NCBI GenBank assembly: GCA_964372095.1
Contig: CAYJPV010000007.1
Location: forward strand, 99,512-163,511
Length of the DNA stretch: 64,000 nucleotides
DNA from: CAYJPV01 sp964372095
Lineage (GTDB): Bacteria > Acidobacteriota > Vicinamibacteria > Vicinamibacterales > JAKQTR01
Direction of reading: 5' to 3'
Shown here: piece by piece, positions 51,190 to 62,389 of the stretch
Numbering within the stretch: the stretch's first letter is position 1
How the letters are laid out: every line of letters starts with the position of its first letter
Position numbers and translations under genes: made by a program
Notes under the pieces: model-generated
Databases searched by the model: none
Seen by the model: the letters and a program-made list of their open reading frames with translations, nothing else
What the model was told of the DNA's origin: nothing

Positions 51190-53727
51190 TCACGGGAGAC
51201 GGTGGTCAATCTTCGCCGTGGCCCCTTTGCGCCCCCGCGTGTCGAATGCGGCAACCCGGATGAGCCCCTTCGCCGCGATGGGGCCCTCCACCACCGGACT
51301 GGTCACGGCTGGGTCCGAACCGTCTGTCGTGTACCGCAGCGTGAATCCCGGGATCTGCAGATTGCTCCGGACGGCGCCGTCCACCACCTGCAGGCCCGGC
51401 GTCGGAATGCGGTAGTTGAGGTTCCAGCCTTCGTGGTCCAGCCGGGGCAGTTCGCGTTTGCCCAGCGTGTTCACGAACCGGGACCACGCGTCCCGATGAA
51501 GGATCCCGGCCTTCGCGGTGTCGCTTTCGCGCGCCCAGTCCGGATCCGGTGCCCAGGCGCGTTCCGCCAGACCCAGGAGTTTCGGCATGAGCATGTAGTC
51601 CAGCCGGCCGTCTTCGCGCAGCGTCTCGGACCACAAACACGCCTGGAGACCGACGATGTTGGCGCGGCCGTAGTCGGTGAGCCGGTCCTTGCCCACGAAG
51701 ACCCCGGCGGGCAGGGGGTTGCCACGGGCATCCTCCCTGGTATTCCGGTAGTAGTCGAAGGGGATGAAGTCGAACGGCTTGTCGAGGTCGATGAACCCGC
51801 CCCAGAACAAGCCAGGCTCCTCGGGGTTCATGTTGTACGCCATGTCCAGATAGAGATTGGTCACGGGGCACAGCACCACCTGATACCCGCCGTTCGCCAG
51901 GCGGTAGGCCAGATCCTCAGCTCCCCACCCAGGCACGTTGTTCCAGACGTAGGTCCGCCAGCCGCGGGCCGCGAACCCGGGATTGGGAATCAGCGTGGGC
52001 CGCCCGTCGAGCCGCGTCTTGCGCACCGCGACTTCTTCCCAGCCCGACAGGACAATGCCGTGACGCTGGAGGATCTGTTCCACGCGGCCGTAGAAGACGA
52101 ACCACAGATCGTCCACCGACGCCAGCCCGTGCGCCTTCAGATACGCCTGGGCCACCGGCGACTTCTCCCAGACGCCGTTCGGCACCTCGTCGCCGCCCAT
52201 GTGCAGGTTCCGCAGCGGCACGCCGGCCGCCTTGTGGACGGCCACCATCTCGTCCACGACCTTCTCGATGAATGCGTACGTCGAGTCCTGCGCAGGGTTC
52301 ATCACGTTGTCGTGCCAGTCCTGGGCCGACGCATAGACGGACTGGTCTCCGCCGTCGCTGAGCAGGTACTGACTGGCCGCCTCGGCATCGCCCGCGGCGG
52401 TGAGCCGGCGGTGACGGGCTTCCATGGCCTTGATGGCGGCGCGCGCGTGGCCGGGCATCTCGATCTCGGGAATCACCTCGATGTGGCGGGCGGCGGCGTA
52501 CTTCAGGATGTCGATGTAGTCGGCCCGCGAATAGAAGCCGCTGCCGAAGGGCCGGCCGACGTCGGGCCCGGACCCGTACGCCGGAGGCAGGAAGTCTGCC
52601 GAATCCAGGGTGTGGCCGCGCCGGGCCCCGACCTCGGTGAGTTCAGGAAGGCCGGGAATTTCGATGCGCCAGCCTTCGTCCTCGGTCAGGTGGAAGTGCA
52701 GGACGTTGATCTTGTAGCGCGCCATCAGGTCCAGCACGCGTAGCACGTCCGCCTTGGGCTGGAAGTTGCGCGCCACATCCAGGTGGAGACCGCGATAGCC
52801 AAAACGCGGGGCGTCCACCACGTGCACGGCGGGCAACTCCACACCCGCCTGTCCCGGCGGCGCCGGCGGCAGCAGGCTCCGCAGCGACTGCAGACCGTAG
52901 AACACGCCAGCCCGTGAGTTCCCGACGATGCGGAGACCGGCGGCGTCCACCGTCAGCGCGTAAGCCTCCGGTGACCGCTGGCCCTCCACCGCACCGACCT
53001 CCAGCGCCAGGGTGCGGGCCTTGTCGGCCGCGCCCGCAAAGCGGGGTGCGAGGTACGCCGCGGCAAACGCGGCTTCGGACGACAACGCCGCGGAGGCCGT
53101 GATCGTCGGCACTCCCGCAAGCCGCAGCGTACCGGTCTTCAGCTGCACGCTGACCGGCGTGGGGAGGATCAGGGGCAGGGACGCCGCGGGCACGTCCGCG
53201 ATGACGGCATTCTTCTCGTACAAGGCGGCGGGCGTGATGACCCGTGGCGCCCGGCCCTGCTGATCGGGCCGCTCGAACGGCAGGGCCTTGTACTGCGTGA
53301 TGGCATGCCCCTGTGCGGGGGCGTTGTCGAACACGATGTAGGGGCCGACCGGCGCCTGGGTCACATTCCCGATCAGGCTGGTCGTGTACGCGAACCGGGC
53401 GCTCTGGCCCGGCGCGAGCCCCGGGAACGCCGGCGCAGGCACCATCCGGTAGAGTTCCCCGGCCACCTTCTCAATGACGATGCCGCCCTGTTCGCTGCCC
53501 GGGACGCGCCCGAGCAGGGCGTTGAAGTAGATGGCCCACCCGTTGGCGGGCAGGGGCCTGGTGTCGAGGTTCGTGAGCGTGAAGGCGGCGCGTGACGTGC
53601 CGCGGTCGCGGGCATCCGCGAAGACATCGCCCTGCAGCTCCCACTGGAGCTGGAGCGCGGTCTGGGCCTGGGCGGGACACACGCCGCAGGCCATGATGAC
53701 GAGGGCCGCGATGATGGTGGTTCGCAT
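51190..53727 (-). CDS. Beta-N-acetylhexosaminidase (GH20, chitobiase-like)
   Basis: 845 residues from ATG 53727, which begins a signal peptide (TIIAALVIMACGVCPAQAQ). Domains in order: CHB_HEX carbohydrate-binding domain (about 25-155: LQWELQGDVFADARD), GH20b (about 180-300) and the GH20 TIM barrel (about 305-700) with FGYRGLHLDVARNF, LHFHLTEDEGWRIEIPGLPEL, IPEIEMPGHARAAI and the catalytic pair D513-E514 in HMGGDEVPNG. A C-terminal CHB_HEX_C-like sandwich completes it (FTLRYTTDGSDP). It removes terminal GlcNAc/GalNAc from chitooligosaccharides or glycans by substrate-assisted catalysis, in the periplasm or outside. It is convergent with the TonB receptor. The four-domain order is that of true chitobiases. 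Confidence 0.94.
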   Translation of the reverse strand: MRTTIIAALVIMACGVCPAQAQTALQLQWELQGDVFADARDRGTSRAAFTLTNLDTRPLPANGWAIYFNALLGRVPGSEQGGIVIEKVAGELYRMVPAPAFPGLAPGQSARFAYTTSLIGNVTQAPVGPYIVFDNAPAQGHAITQYKALPFERPDQQGRAPRVITPAALYEKNAVIADVPAASLPLILPTPVSVQLKTGTLRLAGVPTITASAALSSEAAFAAAYLAPRFAGAADKARTLALEVGAVEGQRSPEAYALTVDAAGLRIVGNSRAGVFYGLQSLRSLLPPAPPGQAGVELPAVHVVDAPRFGYRGLHLDVARNFQPKADVLRVLDLMARYKINVLHFHLTEDEGWRIEIPGLPELTEVGARRGHTLDSADFLPPAYGSGPDVGRPFGSGFYSRADYIDILKYAAARHIEVIPEIEMPGHARAAIKAMEARHRRLTAAGDAEAASQYLLSDGGDQSVYASAQDWHDNVMNPAQDSTYAFIEKVVDEMVAVHKAAGVPLRNLHMGGDEVPNGVWEKSPVAQAYLKAHGLASVDDLWFVFYGRVEQILQRHGIVLSGWEEVAVRKTRLDGRPTLIPNPGFAARGWRTYVWNNVPGWGAEDLAYRLANGGYQVVLCPVTNLYLDMAYNMNPEEPGLFWGGFIDLDKPFDFIPFDYYRNTREDARGNPLPAGVFVGKDRLTDYGRANIVGLQACLWSETLREDGRLDYMLMPKLLGLAERAWAPDPDWARESDTAKAGILHRDAWSRFVNTLGKRELPRLDHEGWNLNYRIPTPGLQVVDGAVRSNLQIPGFTLRYTTDGSDPAVTSPVVEGPIAAKGLIRVAAFDTRGRKGATAKIDHRLP

Positions 53728-53913
53728 GCGTGCCAGAGTGCCACGACACGAAGGCCACTGCCAGTACAAACCGGCGGGCTGACGTTGCCCGCGGCTGGCC
53801 GCGCCGATGGTAGTATTTCCTGGGACAGCACGGAGCCGGGAGGACCTGCCCGGCTGAATCCGCCGTGCCCCGCCGTCACCACGAGGTCAACCGATGAAGC
53901 CACGCGCCAGGAG

Positions 53914-54056
53914 ATGCCCGTGCCGCACGCGCAGGCATACGGAGATCTGACGGTCCTGAACGCCGACGGCCTGATCCGCACGACCGTCGGCACGCCGTTG
54001 CTGGCCGACATCGACCTGGCCGCGAAAGTCCGGCAGGTGCTGGAACGCGACGTGCC

Positions 54057-54060
<4 letters not shown>
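53914..54060 (+). CDS. Possible small ORF of unknown function
   Basis: A 48-codon frame (MPVPHAQAYGDLTVLNADG to KVRQVLERDVP) in the gap between the GH20 and S9 genes. It ends in a TAA that overlaps the S9 stop on the other strand. Amino-acid composition is plausible for a protein, but no ribosome binding site is well placed and no family is recognised. It may be the 3' relic of a larger gene or not coding at all. Confidence 0.3.
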
Positions 54061-56093
<2,033 letters not shown>

Positions 56094-56344
56094 GGCGCAT
56101 GCTCCTTCGGCGTCGGGCAGCGGCCGCAACCGGTGCCGGCCTCGCGCCGCGTGTGCAGATGGCCGAGGATAGGGCCGTCGGGCGGGAAACGCAAGAGGCG
56201 CCCCGGTGCCCGGACGATGACGCAGCAATCTGCCCGGTTCAAGTCTCGCCCGTTGCTGCCGATTCCCCCGATACCGGCGTGGATGCGCGTGCCGTCGGAG
56301 AACGTCTTCCCCCTTCAACTTCCGGACCGCGCAAGGAGGCAGTG

Positions 56345-56689
56345 ATGAAAGCCGCTCGTTGGATGTGCATCGTGTTGGTGATTCTCGCGGTGGGGACCAG
56401 CGTGGCTGACGCGCAGGTTCGCGGCATGGGTCGGGTCAACGGCACTGTCGTTGACGAAGGCGGCGCGCCCGTCAGCGGCGCGAAGGTCAGCACGGCCACG
56501 GCCAGCGGTGACCCGGTGGCGTGCGAAACCGACGCGAAGGGGAAATGGACCCTGACGGGCATCGGCCGCGGCGAGTGGCAAGTCTCGCTGGCCAAGGCGG
56601 GATTCGCCACGAAACGGCTCAAGGTGGTCATCGAGCGCGAGATCGAGCGGAGCCAGGACATCAAGGTGACTCTCGTCAAGGGTGCCTAA
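56345..56689 (+). CDS. Small secreted carboxypeptidase-regulatory-like (CnaB-type) protein
   Basis: 114 residues. A signal peptide (WMCIVLVILAVGTSVADAQ) is followed by a single carboxypeptidase-regulatory-like sandwich: GRVNGTVVDEGGAPVSGAKVSTAT, CETDAKGKWTLTGIGRGEWQVSLAKAGF and KVVIEREIERSQDIKVTLVKG. This is the same kind of domain that heads the TonB receptors here, but free-standing. AGGAGG lies 5 nt before ATG 56345. The chemoreceptor gene follows after 42 bp on the same strand, so the two may be cotranscribed. Function unknown; a binding or adhesive role is possible. Confidence 0.8.
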   Translation: MKAARWMCIVLVILAVGTSVADAQVRGMGRVNGTVVDEGGAPVSGAKVSTATASGDPVACETDAKGKWTLTGIGRGEWQVSLAKAGFATKRLKVVIEREIERSQDIKVTLVKGA

Positions 56690-56731
56690 CTGGCCGTTGC
56701 TCGCAGCTTCGCACGCTAATGGGAGGAAGAC

Positions 56732-58318
56732 ATGCAATCGAGCATTGCCCGCAGGCTCCTTGTGACGTTCGGCATCATGCTGGCCGTCATGGTGACGATG
56801 GGCGTCGGCAGCCTGCGCACGATCGCGACGCTCAACGGCCACGTCGAAGCGGTGGCGGCGCGCACGGCAGCCGGCGTCAAGGAATCCGGCAAGATCCGGT
56901 ACCTCGTGTCGGCATTGGAGGCAGCCCTGGGCCAGACGGTCATCTCGACAGCCCGGGCGGACGAGCAGGGCACGACGGCGGCGGTCGCCAGGACGGATGC
57001 CATCGAAGCCGAACTGGTTGCCTCAGCGACGAAGCTCGAGCAGTGGGCGTCGGACGATGCCACGAAGGCATCGTGCCGCCAGATGCAGGCCGTTCTGGGC
57101 GACTGGAAGACCGGTATCGAAGAGGTCAAGGGATTCGTCAAGGCCGGACAAGCGTTCGAAGCCGCGGAGGCCGTCGACAGGTCGCGGGTGCTGGCCGCGA
57201 AGACCGGCGCGCTCGCCGCGGCGATCGACCAGGCCCAGGCGGACGTGCTCGACGCCACGCGCGCGGCGGCGGCCGGCAGCTATCGGCTGGGCTGGTGGTT
57301 CATGATCGCCGTGATCGTGGTGGCCTGTGGCGTCGGCGTGGGCGCCTGGATGACCGTGCGCAACATTCGCACGACCCTGGGCGACGTGGCGTCGATGCTC
57401 AAGGGGGCCACGCATCAGGTGCTCGCCGCAGCCGGGCAGGTGGCCTCCTCGTCGGGATCCCTGTCGCAGGGAGCCACCAAGCAGGCGGCGTCGCTCGAGG
57501 AAACCTCGGCGTCCATGGAAGAAATGGGCTCCATGACCCGGCGCAACGCGGAGAACGCCCAGCGTGCCGCGGAACTGATGGCCGAGACCACACGTGTGGT
57601 GGGCGACGCCAACGTCGCACTCACCCAACTGGTTGGTGCGATGAGCGGCATTCAGGATTCGAGCGACCGGGTTGCCAAGATCATCAAGACGATCGACGAG
57701 ATTGCCTTCCAGACGAACATCCTGGCGTTGAACGCGGCTGTCGAGGCCGCCCGGGCGGGAGAGGCCGGCATGGGCTTCGCCGTCGTCGCCAACGAGGTGC
57801 GCAACCTCGCACAACGGTCGGCCCAGGCGGCCAAGGACACCGCCGCTTTGATCGAAGACGCCCACCAGCGGGCGCGTGACGGCGGCGCGAAGGTGACCCG
57901 TGTGGAAGCGTCCATCACGTCTATCACCGAGGGCGCAACCAAGGTGAAGGCGCTCGTGGACGAGATCAGCGTCGCCAGCCGTCAGCAGGCCCAGGGCATC
58001 GACCAGGTGACGCAGGCCATCGCCCAGATGGAGAAGGTGACACAGACCACGGCAGCCAGCGCCGAAGAAAGCGCGGCGGCCAGCCAGGAGCTCAATACGC
58101 AGGCGGAATCTTCGACGGCCGCCGTGGCCCGGCTCGAATCACTGGTCGGCGTCGCGTCGCTCGGCCACGCGTTGGCGCCCGTGCCGAAGGCGGCGGCCCG
58201 CGTCGTCTCGGGCAAGCACCCCGTCAATCTGAGCGATGCCCGCCCGCCACGTCCCCGCCGGGCAACGGCCGAAGAGCAGATTCCCATGGACGACACCGGG
58301 ACCTTCGGCCGCTTCTGA
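56732..58318 (+). CDS. Methyl-accepting chemotaxis protein
   Basis: 528 residues. TM1 (LVTFGIMLAVMVTMGVGSL, about 9-28), a helical periplasmic sensor of about 160 residues of the four-helix-bundle type, and TM2 (WWFMIAVIVVACGVGVGAW, about 188-207) are followed by the signalling helices. The conserved hairpin tip is IDEIAFQTNILALNAAVEAARAGE, with NEVRNLAQRSAQAAKDT after it. A standard HAMP domain is not obvious: only a short linker (TVRNIRTTLGDVASML) joins TM2 to the helices. The Pro/Arg-rich tail ends DDTGTFGRF. It feeds CheA/CheW, none of which are nearby. GGAGG lies 5 nt before the ATG. Confidence 0.93.
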   Translation: MQSSIARRLLVTFGIMLAVMVTMGVGSLRTIATLNGHVEAVAARTAAGVKESGKIRYLVSALEAALGQTVISTARADEQGTTAAVARTDAIEAELVASATKLEQWASDDATKASCRQMQAVLGDWKTGIEEVKGFVKAGQAFEAAEAVDRSRVLAAKTGALAAAIDQAQADVLDATRAAAAGSYRLGWWFMIAVIVVACGVGVGAWMTVRNIRTTLGDVASMLKGATHQVLAAAGQVASSSGSLSQGATKQAASLEETSASMEEMGSMTRRNAENAQRAAELMAETTRVVGDANVALTQLVGAMSGIQDSSDRVAKIIKTIDEIAFQTNILALNAAVEAARAGEAGMGFAVVANEVRNLAQRSAQAAKDTAALIEDAHQRARDGGAKVTRVEASITSITEGATKVKALVDEISVASRQQAQGIDQVTQAIAQMEKVTQTTAASAEESAAASQELNTQAESSTAAVARLESLVGVASLGHALAPVPKAAARVVSGKHPVNLSDARPPRPRRATAEEQIPMDDTGTFGRF

Positions 58319-58338
58319 CCTGACGGCACCAGCCCCAA

Positions 58339-58377
58339 GGCGGGCCGTCGGCGGCGTATGACCCTCGACGGCCCGCC
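58339..58377. terminator. Bidirectional terminator-like hairpin
   Basis: GGCGGGCCGTCG (58339-58350) and CGACGGCCCGCC (58366-58377) form a perfect 12-bp stem with a 15-nt loop, exactly between the convergent chemoreceptor and LytS-like kinase genes. No T-run follows on either side. Confidence 0.65.
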
Positions 58378-58397
58378 CCATCCGGGCTCCGGGCCGA

Positions 58398-59552
58398 TCA
58401 CCTGCCATACGAATCCCCTCCGACCACCTCCGCCGTCCCCCCGAACGGGATGCGCAACTCCGCCACCGTGCCGCCCGACGGCGCGTTGGTCAGCGAGAGC
58501 GACCATGCGCCGCGGTAGAGCGCGTCGAGGCGCTCTACGACGTTGCGCAGGCCCCGGCCGCACTGCGTGGCCAGTTCCCATCCCGGCGGCAAGCCCGGTC
58601 CGTCGTCGCGCACGGTGACGCGGAGCATCGTGCCGTCTCGCTCGGCGGCGATCTCAAGGCGGCTGGCGTCGAGGCGCTTCGAAAACCCGTGTTTGATCGA
58701 GTTCTCGACGATCGGCTGCAGCACGAGACTGGGCACACGCGCGCCCCGTGCCGCGGGATCGATACGCCGCACCACGCGGAGGCGATCTTTGAACCGCAGT
58801 TCTTCAATCGCCAGGTACTCGTCCAGCAGCGCCAGTTCGTCGTCGAGCGGCACGAGGTGGCGCCCGTTGGAGGCCATTGACGCCCGCAGCAGACTGCCCA
58901 GCCGCTCGACCACCCCGCCGACGGTGGCCGTGTCATGCTCGATGGCCAGGAATGAAATCGTATTGAGCGTGTTGAAGAGGAAGTGGGGCTGGAGCTTCAT
59001 CTTCAGCGAATCCACCTGCGCGGCCACCAGCGACCGCTCCAGTTCCGCCGTCCGCAGCCGCCGCGCCTGGCTTTCGTCGTACAGCCGCAGGCCATGCCCG
59101 GCCGCCAGGATGACCCAGTACACCAGGGAGTCCGTGACCGCGTGCACCGCACCCAGTTGCAGCCACGCCGACGAAACCAGCGCGCCAAGGCTCGGCCAGC
59201 CGCGGTGCGCCAGCCCGCCGAAGAGCACGCTCAGCAGCACCAGCCCGACGGCCGACACAAGCAGACCGGCGACCGCATGGACCACGAGCGGCCCCGCCCA
59301 GCGATCCCGCCGGACGGGATACCACCGCGCCGACGCGAAGATGAACGGCGTCAGCGCCGCCCACATCGCGTAGTACATGACCGTCCAGAGCACGCGGTCG
59401 TCGAGGGCGCTGAGCAGGAAGTCGTGATCGAGGCTGACCGTCAGGTACCTCGATCCCCCGGTCCGCAGGGCCAGCAGGGCGCAGACCACGGCGGCCGCCG
59501 CGCCGAACAGGACGGCGTTGCGTGCCCGGTGCAGGCGCGCGGACATCGTCAT
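58398..59552 (-). CDS. LytS-like sensor histidine kinase (second kinase of the cluster)
   Basis: 384 residues. The N-terminal half has four likely transmembrane helices (VLFGAAAAVVCALLAL, VMYYAMWAALTPFIF, AGLLVSAVGLVLLSVLF, VTDSLVYWVILAAG). The His_kinase domain has H190 in KLQPHFLFNTLN. HATPase shows LVLQPIVENSIKHGF, RDDGPGLPPGW and GRGLRNVVERLDALY. This is the class that works with LytTR regulators. It lies 4 bp after the LytTR gene stop on the same strand. It is a paralogue of the kinase at 60372-61610, with a different membrane region. Confidence 0.92.
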   Translation of the reverse strand: MTMSARLHRARNAVLFGAAAAVVCALLALRTGGSRYLTVSLDHDFLLSALDDRVLWTVMYYAMWAALTPFIFASARWYPVRRDRWAGPLVVHAVAGLLVSAVGLVLLSVLFGGLAHRGWPSLGALVSSAWLQLGAVHAVTDSLVYWVILAAGHGLRLYDESQARRLRTAELERSLVAAQVDSLKMKLQPHFLFNTLNTISFLAIEHDTATVGGVVERLGSLLRASMASNGRHLVPLDDELALLDEYLAIEELRFKDRLRVVRRIDPAARGARVPSLVLQPIVENSIKHGFSKRLDASRLEIAAERDGTMLRVTVRDDGPGLPPGWELATQCGRGLRNVVERLDALYRGAWSLSLTNAPSGGTVAELRIPFGGTAEVVGGDSYGR

Positions 59553-59556
59553 GGGA

Positions 59557-60372
59557 TCAGCCCTTCAGCCCGAACCGCTCGGCACCCAGGTCGAGCAGGT
59601 CTTTCTTGCGGCGCCGGCTCACGCCCAGCCGCTTCCCGCTGGCGAGCACGACGGCGTACTCGCCCCCGAACCCGCGGCGGATTTCCCGGGCCCGCGCCAG
59701 GTTCACGATCGCCGACTGGTGGATGCGCACGAACTGCGTGGGATCGAGGCGGTCCTCCAGGTGCTTCAGACTCTCGCGGTACAAGTACTCCTTGCCACCC
59801 GCGTGCAGCGTCACGTAGTAGTCCGCGCCTTCGATCCACTCGATCTCCGACACTTCCACGAAATGAATCGCGTCAGCCACTTTGACCATGATCCGCTCGA
59901 GCCAGGACGACGCCGGCGCCTGGGCGCCTGCCTCGTGCCCGGACCCGCGCTGCAACTCCGCGACGGCGGCAAGCAGCGTCTGCCCGTACTCCGCCAGGCG
60001 GCGGTCCCGCACCCGGGCCACTGCCCGATCCAGCGCCTCGTCCAGGCGTTTCTGCGACACGGGCTTCAGGAGGTAATCGAGGGCGCGGGCGTCGAACGCC
60101 CGGATGGCGTACTCGTCGTACGCCGTCACGAAGATCACGACGGGCAGCAGGTCGGGCGGCAGGCGCTCCAGGACATCGAAGCCGGTAATCTCGGGCATCT
60201 GGATGTCGAGAAGCACGAGGTCCGGCCGCAGTTCGACAATCCGCGCCAGCGCGTCGCGCCCGTTGGCGCACAACGCGGCCACTGTGAACTCGGGACGGCG
60301 CTCCACCAGCGTCCTGAGGCCGCGCCGGGCCAGCAACTCGTCGTCGACGATGACCGTGGTGACGTGTTCCAT
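59557..60372 (-). CDS. LytTR-family response regulator
   Basis: 271 residues. The receiver has IVDDELLAR, acceptor D56 in LVLLDIQMPEITG, and LLKPVSQKRL with the conserved Lys. The LytTR DNA-binding domain (about 160-265) has EIEWIEGADYYVTLH, YLYRESLKHLEDRLDPTQFVRIHQSAIVNLARAREI and a typical end GKRLGVSRRRKKDLL. It starts at ATG 60372, sharing a base with the upstream kinase stop (TGATG). It is flanked on both sides by LytS-like kinases, which both probably phosphorylate it. Confidence 0.94.
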   Translation of the reverse strand: MEHVTTVIVDDELLARRGLRTLVERRPEFTVAALCANGRDALARIVELRPDLVLLDIQMPEITGFDVLERLPPDLLPVVIFVTAYDEYAIRAFDARALDYLLKPVSQKRLDEALDRAVARVRDRRLAEYGQTLLAAVAELQRGSGHEAGAQAPASSWLERIMVKVADAIHFVEVSEIEWIEGADYYVTLHAGGKEYLYRESLKHLEDRLDPTQFVRIHQSAIVNLARAREIRRGFGGEYAVVLASGKRLGVSRRRKKDLLDLGAERFGLKG

Positions 60373-61610
60373 CAACTGCTCCCGCCGCCTTGCGCCGGTT
60401 GTGTCGTCAGGGGCAGCCGCAGCCGGGCGATCGTTCCGCCGCCGGGCGCATTCTCGACAGACAGCTGGGCATCGTCGCCATAGAGGGCCGTCAGCCGCTC
60501 CTGCACGTTTTTCAGGCCGCGGCCGGATCCACGCTGGAGCGTCCAGCCGTCCGGCAGCCCCGGACCATCGTCGCGGATCGAGACCTCCAGCCGCAGATGA
60601 TCCCGGCGCGCGGCAATCTCGACCGTCTGGGCGTCAATCCGGCCTCCGAGCCCGTGGGCCAGCGCGTTCTCGACCAGCGGCTGGAGGATCAGGTTCGGGA
60701 TGAGGGCCGCCCCCGTCGAGGCGTCGATGCGTCGCGTGACGTGCAGGCGGTCCTTGTGGCGCACTTCTTCGATGGCGAGGTAGGCGTCCAGCAGCCGCAG
60801 TTCTTCGTCAAGGGTCGCCAGCTGACGGCCGCTCGTCTCCATCGAGAGGCGCAGCAACGTGCCGAGGTGCTCGACCATCCGCACGACGCCGTCGGTGTCG
60901 CCTTCCTGGGCCAGCGCCCCCATCACGTTGAGGGTATTGAACAGGAAGTGCGGCTGCAGCTTCATGCGCAGCCCGTCGAGCTGGGCGGCCGACAACGCAC
61001 GCTGGAGTTCGATGGTCCGGACCTGCCTGGCTTCATCGTCGCGGTAGAACTGCAGCACCGAGCCCGCGCCAATCAGCACCCAGTAGGTCGGCGCGATCGC
61101 GATGGTCTCCATCGAGAGGATCTTCCACCACAGCTCCGGCACGATGTACAGCGGTGCCGCGCGTCCCTCCAGCGCGGAGGTGAACACCAGCCTGAAGGTG
61201 AAGAACGGGATACTCGCGGCGATTGGCACCAGCAGGTGGAACAGCGCCGGCCACCGCCAGCGGCGCCGGGCAACCGGCACGGCCCGGCTCAACCAGAAGA
61301 TCCCGGGCGCGACAATCGCCCACGCCAGGAAGTACCGGAAGCTGCTCCAGAACAGCACCGGAAACGGCTTCAGCACAGATCGCGCCGGCGGCGGCAGCAC
61401 GGGCTTGGGCGCCGGCGGCGGTGACGTGACCGTCGATGGCGGCGGCGGGGGGGGCGGGGGCGGTGCGGCCTTCGACAGCGGCACCGAGGTTCGTTGGTAC
61501 GTGAGGAACTGCTCCGTCAGCGAGACCGTCGTCATCAGGGCGAACGCGGCAACGACGAGCAGTATCCGGGCTGTTCTTGGTGTCATGACGGACCGAGCCG
61601 ACCGCGGCAT
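60372..61610 (-). CDS. LytS-like sensor histidine kinase with proline-rich segment (first kinase)
   Basis: 412 residues; ATG 61586 would shorten it by eight. After a first hydrophobic helix (ILLVVAAFALMTTVSL) comes a proline-rich stretch (about 50-76, including nine consecutive Pro), then three further helices (FRYFLAWAIVAPGIFWL, LFHLLVPIAASIPFFTF, IAIAPTYWVLIGAGSVL). H221 lies in KLQPHFLFNTLNVM. HATPase has LILQPLVENALAHGLGG, RDDGPGLPDGW and GRGLKNVQERLTALYG. The Pro-rich segment lies outside the membrane in most topologies and could be a stiff spacer or wall contact. The gene is coupled to the LytTR regulator by TGATG. Confidence 0.92.
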   Translation of the reverse strand: MPRSARSVMTPRTARILLVVAAFALMTTVSLTEQFLTYQRTSVPLSKAAPPPPPPPPPSTVTSPPPAPKPVLPPPARSVLKPFPVLFWSSFRYFLAWAIVAPGIFWLSRAVPVARRRWRWPALFHLLVPIAASIPFFTFRLVFTSALEGRAAPLYIVPELWWKILSMETIAIAPTYWVLIGAGSVLQFYRDDEARQVRTIELQRALSAAQLDGLRMKLQPHFLFNTLNVMGALAQEGDTDGVVRMVEHLGTLLRLSMETSGRQLATLDEELRLLDAYLAIEEVRHKDRLHVTRRIDASTGAALIPNLILQPLVENALAHGLGGRIDAQTVEIAARRDHLRLEVSIRDDGPGLPDGWTLQRGSGRGLKNVQERLTALYGDDAQLSVENAPGGGTIARLRLPLTTQPAQGGGSS

Positions 61611-61638
61611 TATCCCCGAGTTCGCCGGTTCCAGGGGA

Positions 61639-62223
61639 CTAGCGCACCATCATTCGCCCGATATGCCGCAGAAACACGCTGAACACCAGACCAGTCGTGA
61701 CGAACGTATGCGCCAGCGAAGCCAGTTGCCGGAACACCCCGGGCCTGGGAGGGGCGGCCGCCACCACCGGGGCGATCAACGGCGGCGGACTGGCCACCCG
61801 GCTCGCGACACGAGCCGCCGGCAACACGGCCGGCCCGGCAACGGGCTCGACGGGCGGGAGACATTCGACCGGGGCGATCAGCCGGTACCCCCGCTTCGAG
61901 ATCGTCTCGATCACCCGCGGCTGGCGGGCGTCGTCTGCAAGCAGCTGCCGCAGTTCGGCCACGCAGCGCGCCACACCCGACTCGGCAACGAAGCGGTCGT
62001 TCCAGACCACGGAGAGCAGATGTTCCTTCGAGACGACCTGCCCCGGGAGCGAGGCCAGGCACGCGAGCACGTCGATGAGCTGCGGGCGCACACGAATCGA
62101 CGTGGGGCCTTTCTCAAGGCGGTTGCGGGACGGCCGAATCAGCCATCCATCAACACGGAAGTCGCACGTCAGCGGTGCTGACGCGGCGTCCTGACGCACG
62201 GCAGTCGCTGCGAGGCCTGACAT
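61639..62223 (-). CDS. CadC-like winged-helix regulator with C-terminal membrane helix
   Basis: 194 residues. An OmpR/CadC-type winged helix (about 20-120) shows FRVDGWLIRPSRNRLEKG, RVRPQLIDVLACLASLPGQVVSKEHLLSVVWNDRFVAESGVARCVAELRQLL and IETISKRGYRLIAPV. An Ala/Pro linker (about 121-165) ends in one hydrophobic helix (LASLAHTFVTTGLVFSVFL) and a short basic tail. Unlike CadC it has almost nothing on the far side of the membrane, so any signal must come from partner proteins. It lies 28 bp upstream of the LytS-like kinase on the same strand and may belong to that operon. Confidence 0.85.
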   Translation of the reverse strand: MSGLAATAVRQDAASAPLTCDFRVDGWLIRPSRNRLEKGPTSIRVRPQLIDVLACLASLPGQVVSKEHLLSVVWNDRFVAESGVARCVAELRQLLADDARQPRVIETISKRGYRLIAPVECLPPVEPVAGPAVLPAARVASRVASPPPLIAPVVAAAPPRPGVFRQLASLAHTFVTTGLVFSVFLRHIGRMMVR

Positions 62224-62389
62224 ATCGCGTCCTTTCGTTCACGGGAACATCAGCCCTGGGGCGGGGCCGACCTCGTTCACCTGTAATCTACGGCTGCGGG
62301 CCGCGCGCGGACACAGCTAGTCTGGGCGCGGTCGGGATACGGCAGGAAGTGGTCGGATCGGACGGGTGGGCGGGGAGGTGATTCGTGTA
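62224..62389. other. Intergenic region upstream of the CadC-like gene; no gene seen
   Basis: Together with the heptamer array this makes a 317-bp gap between the CadC-like and pseudopilin genes. It should hold the CadC-like promoter, but I found no convincing hexamer pair. Confidence 0.5.
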
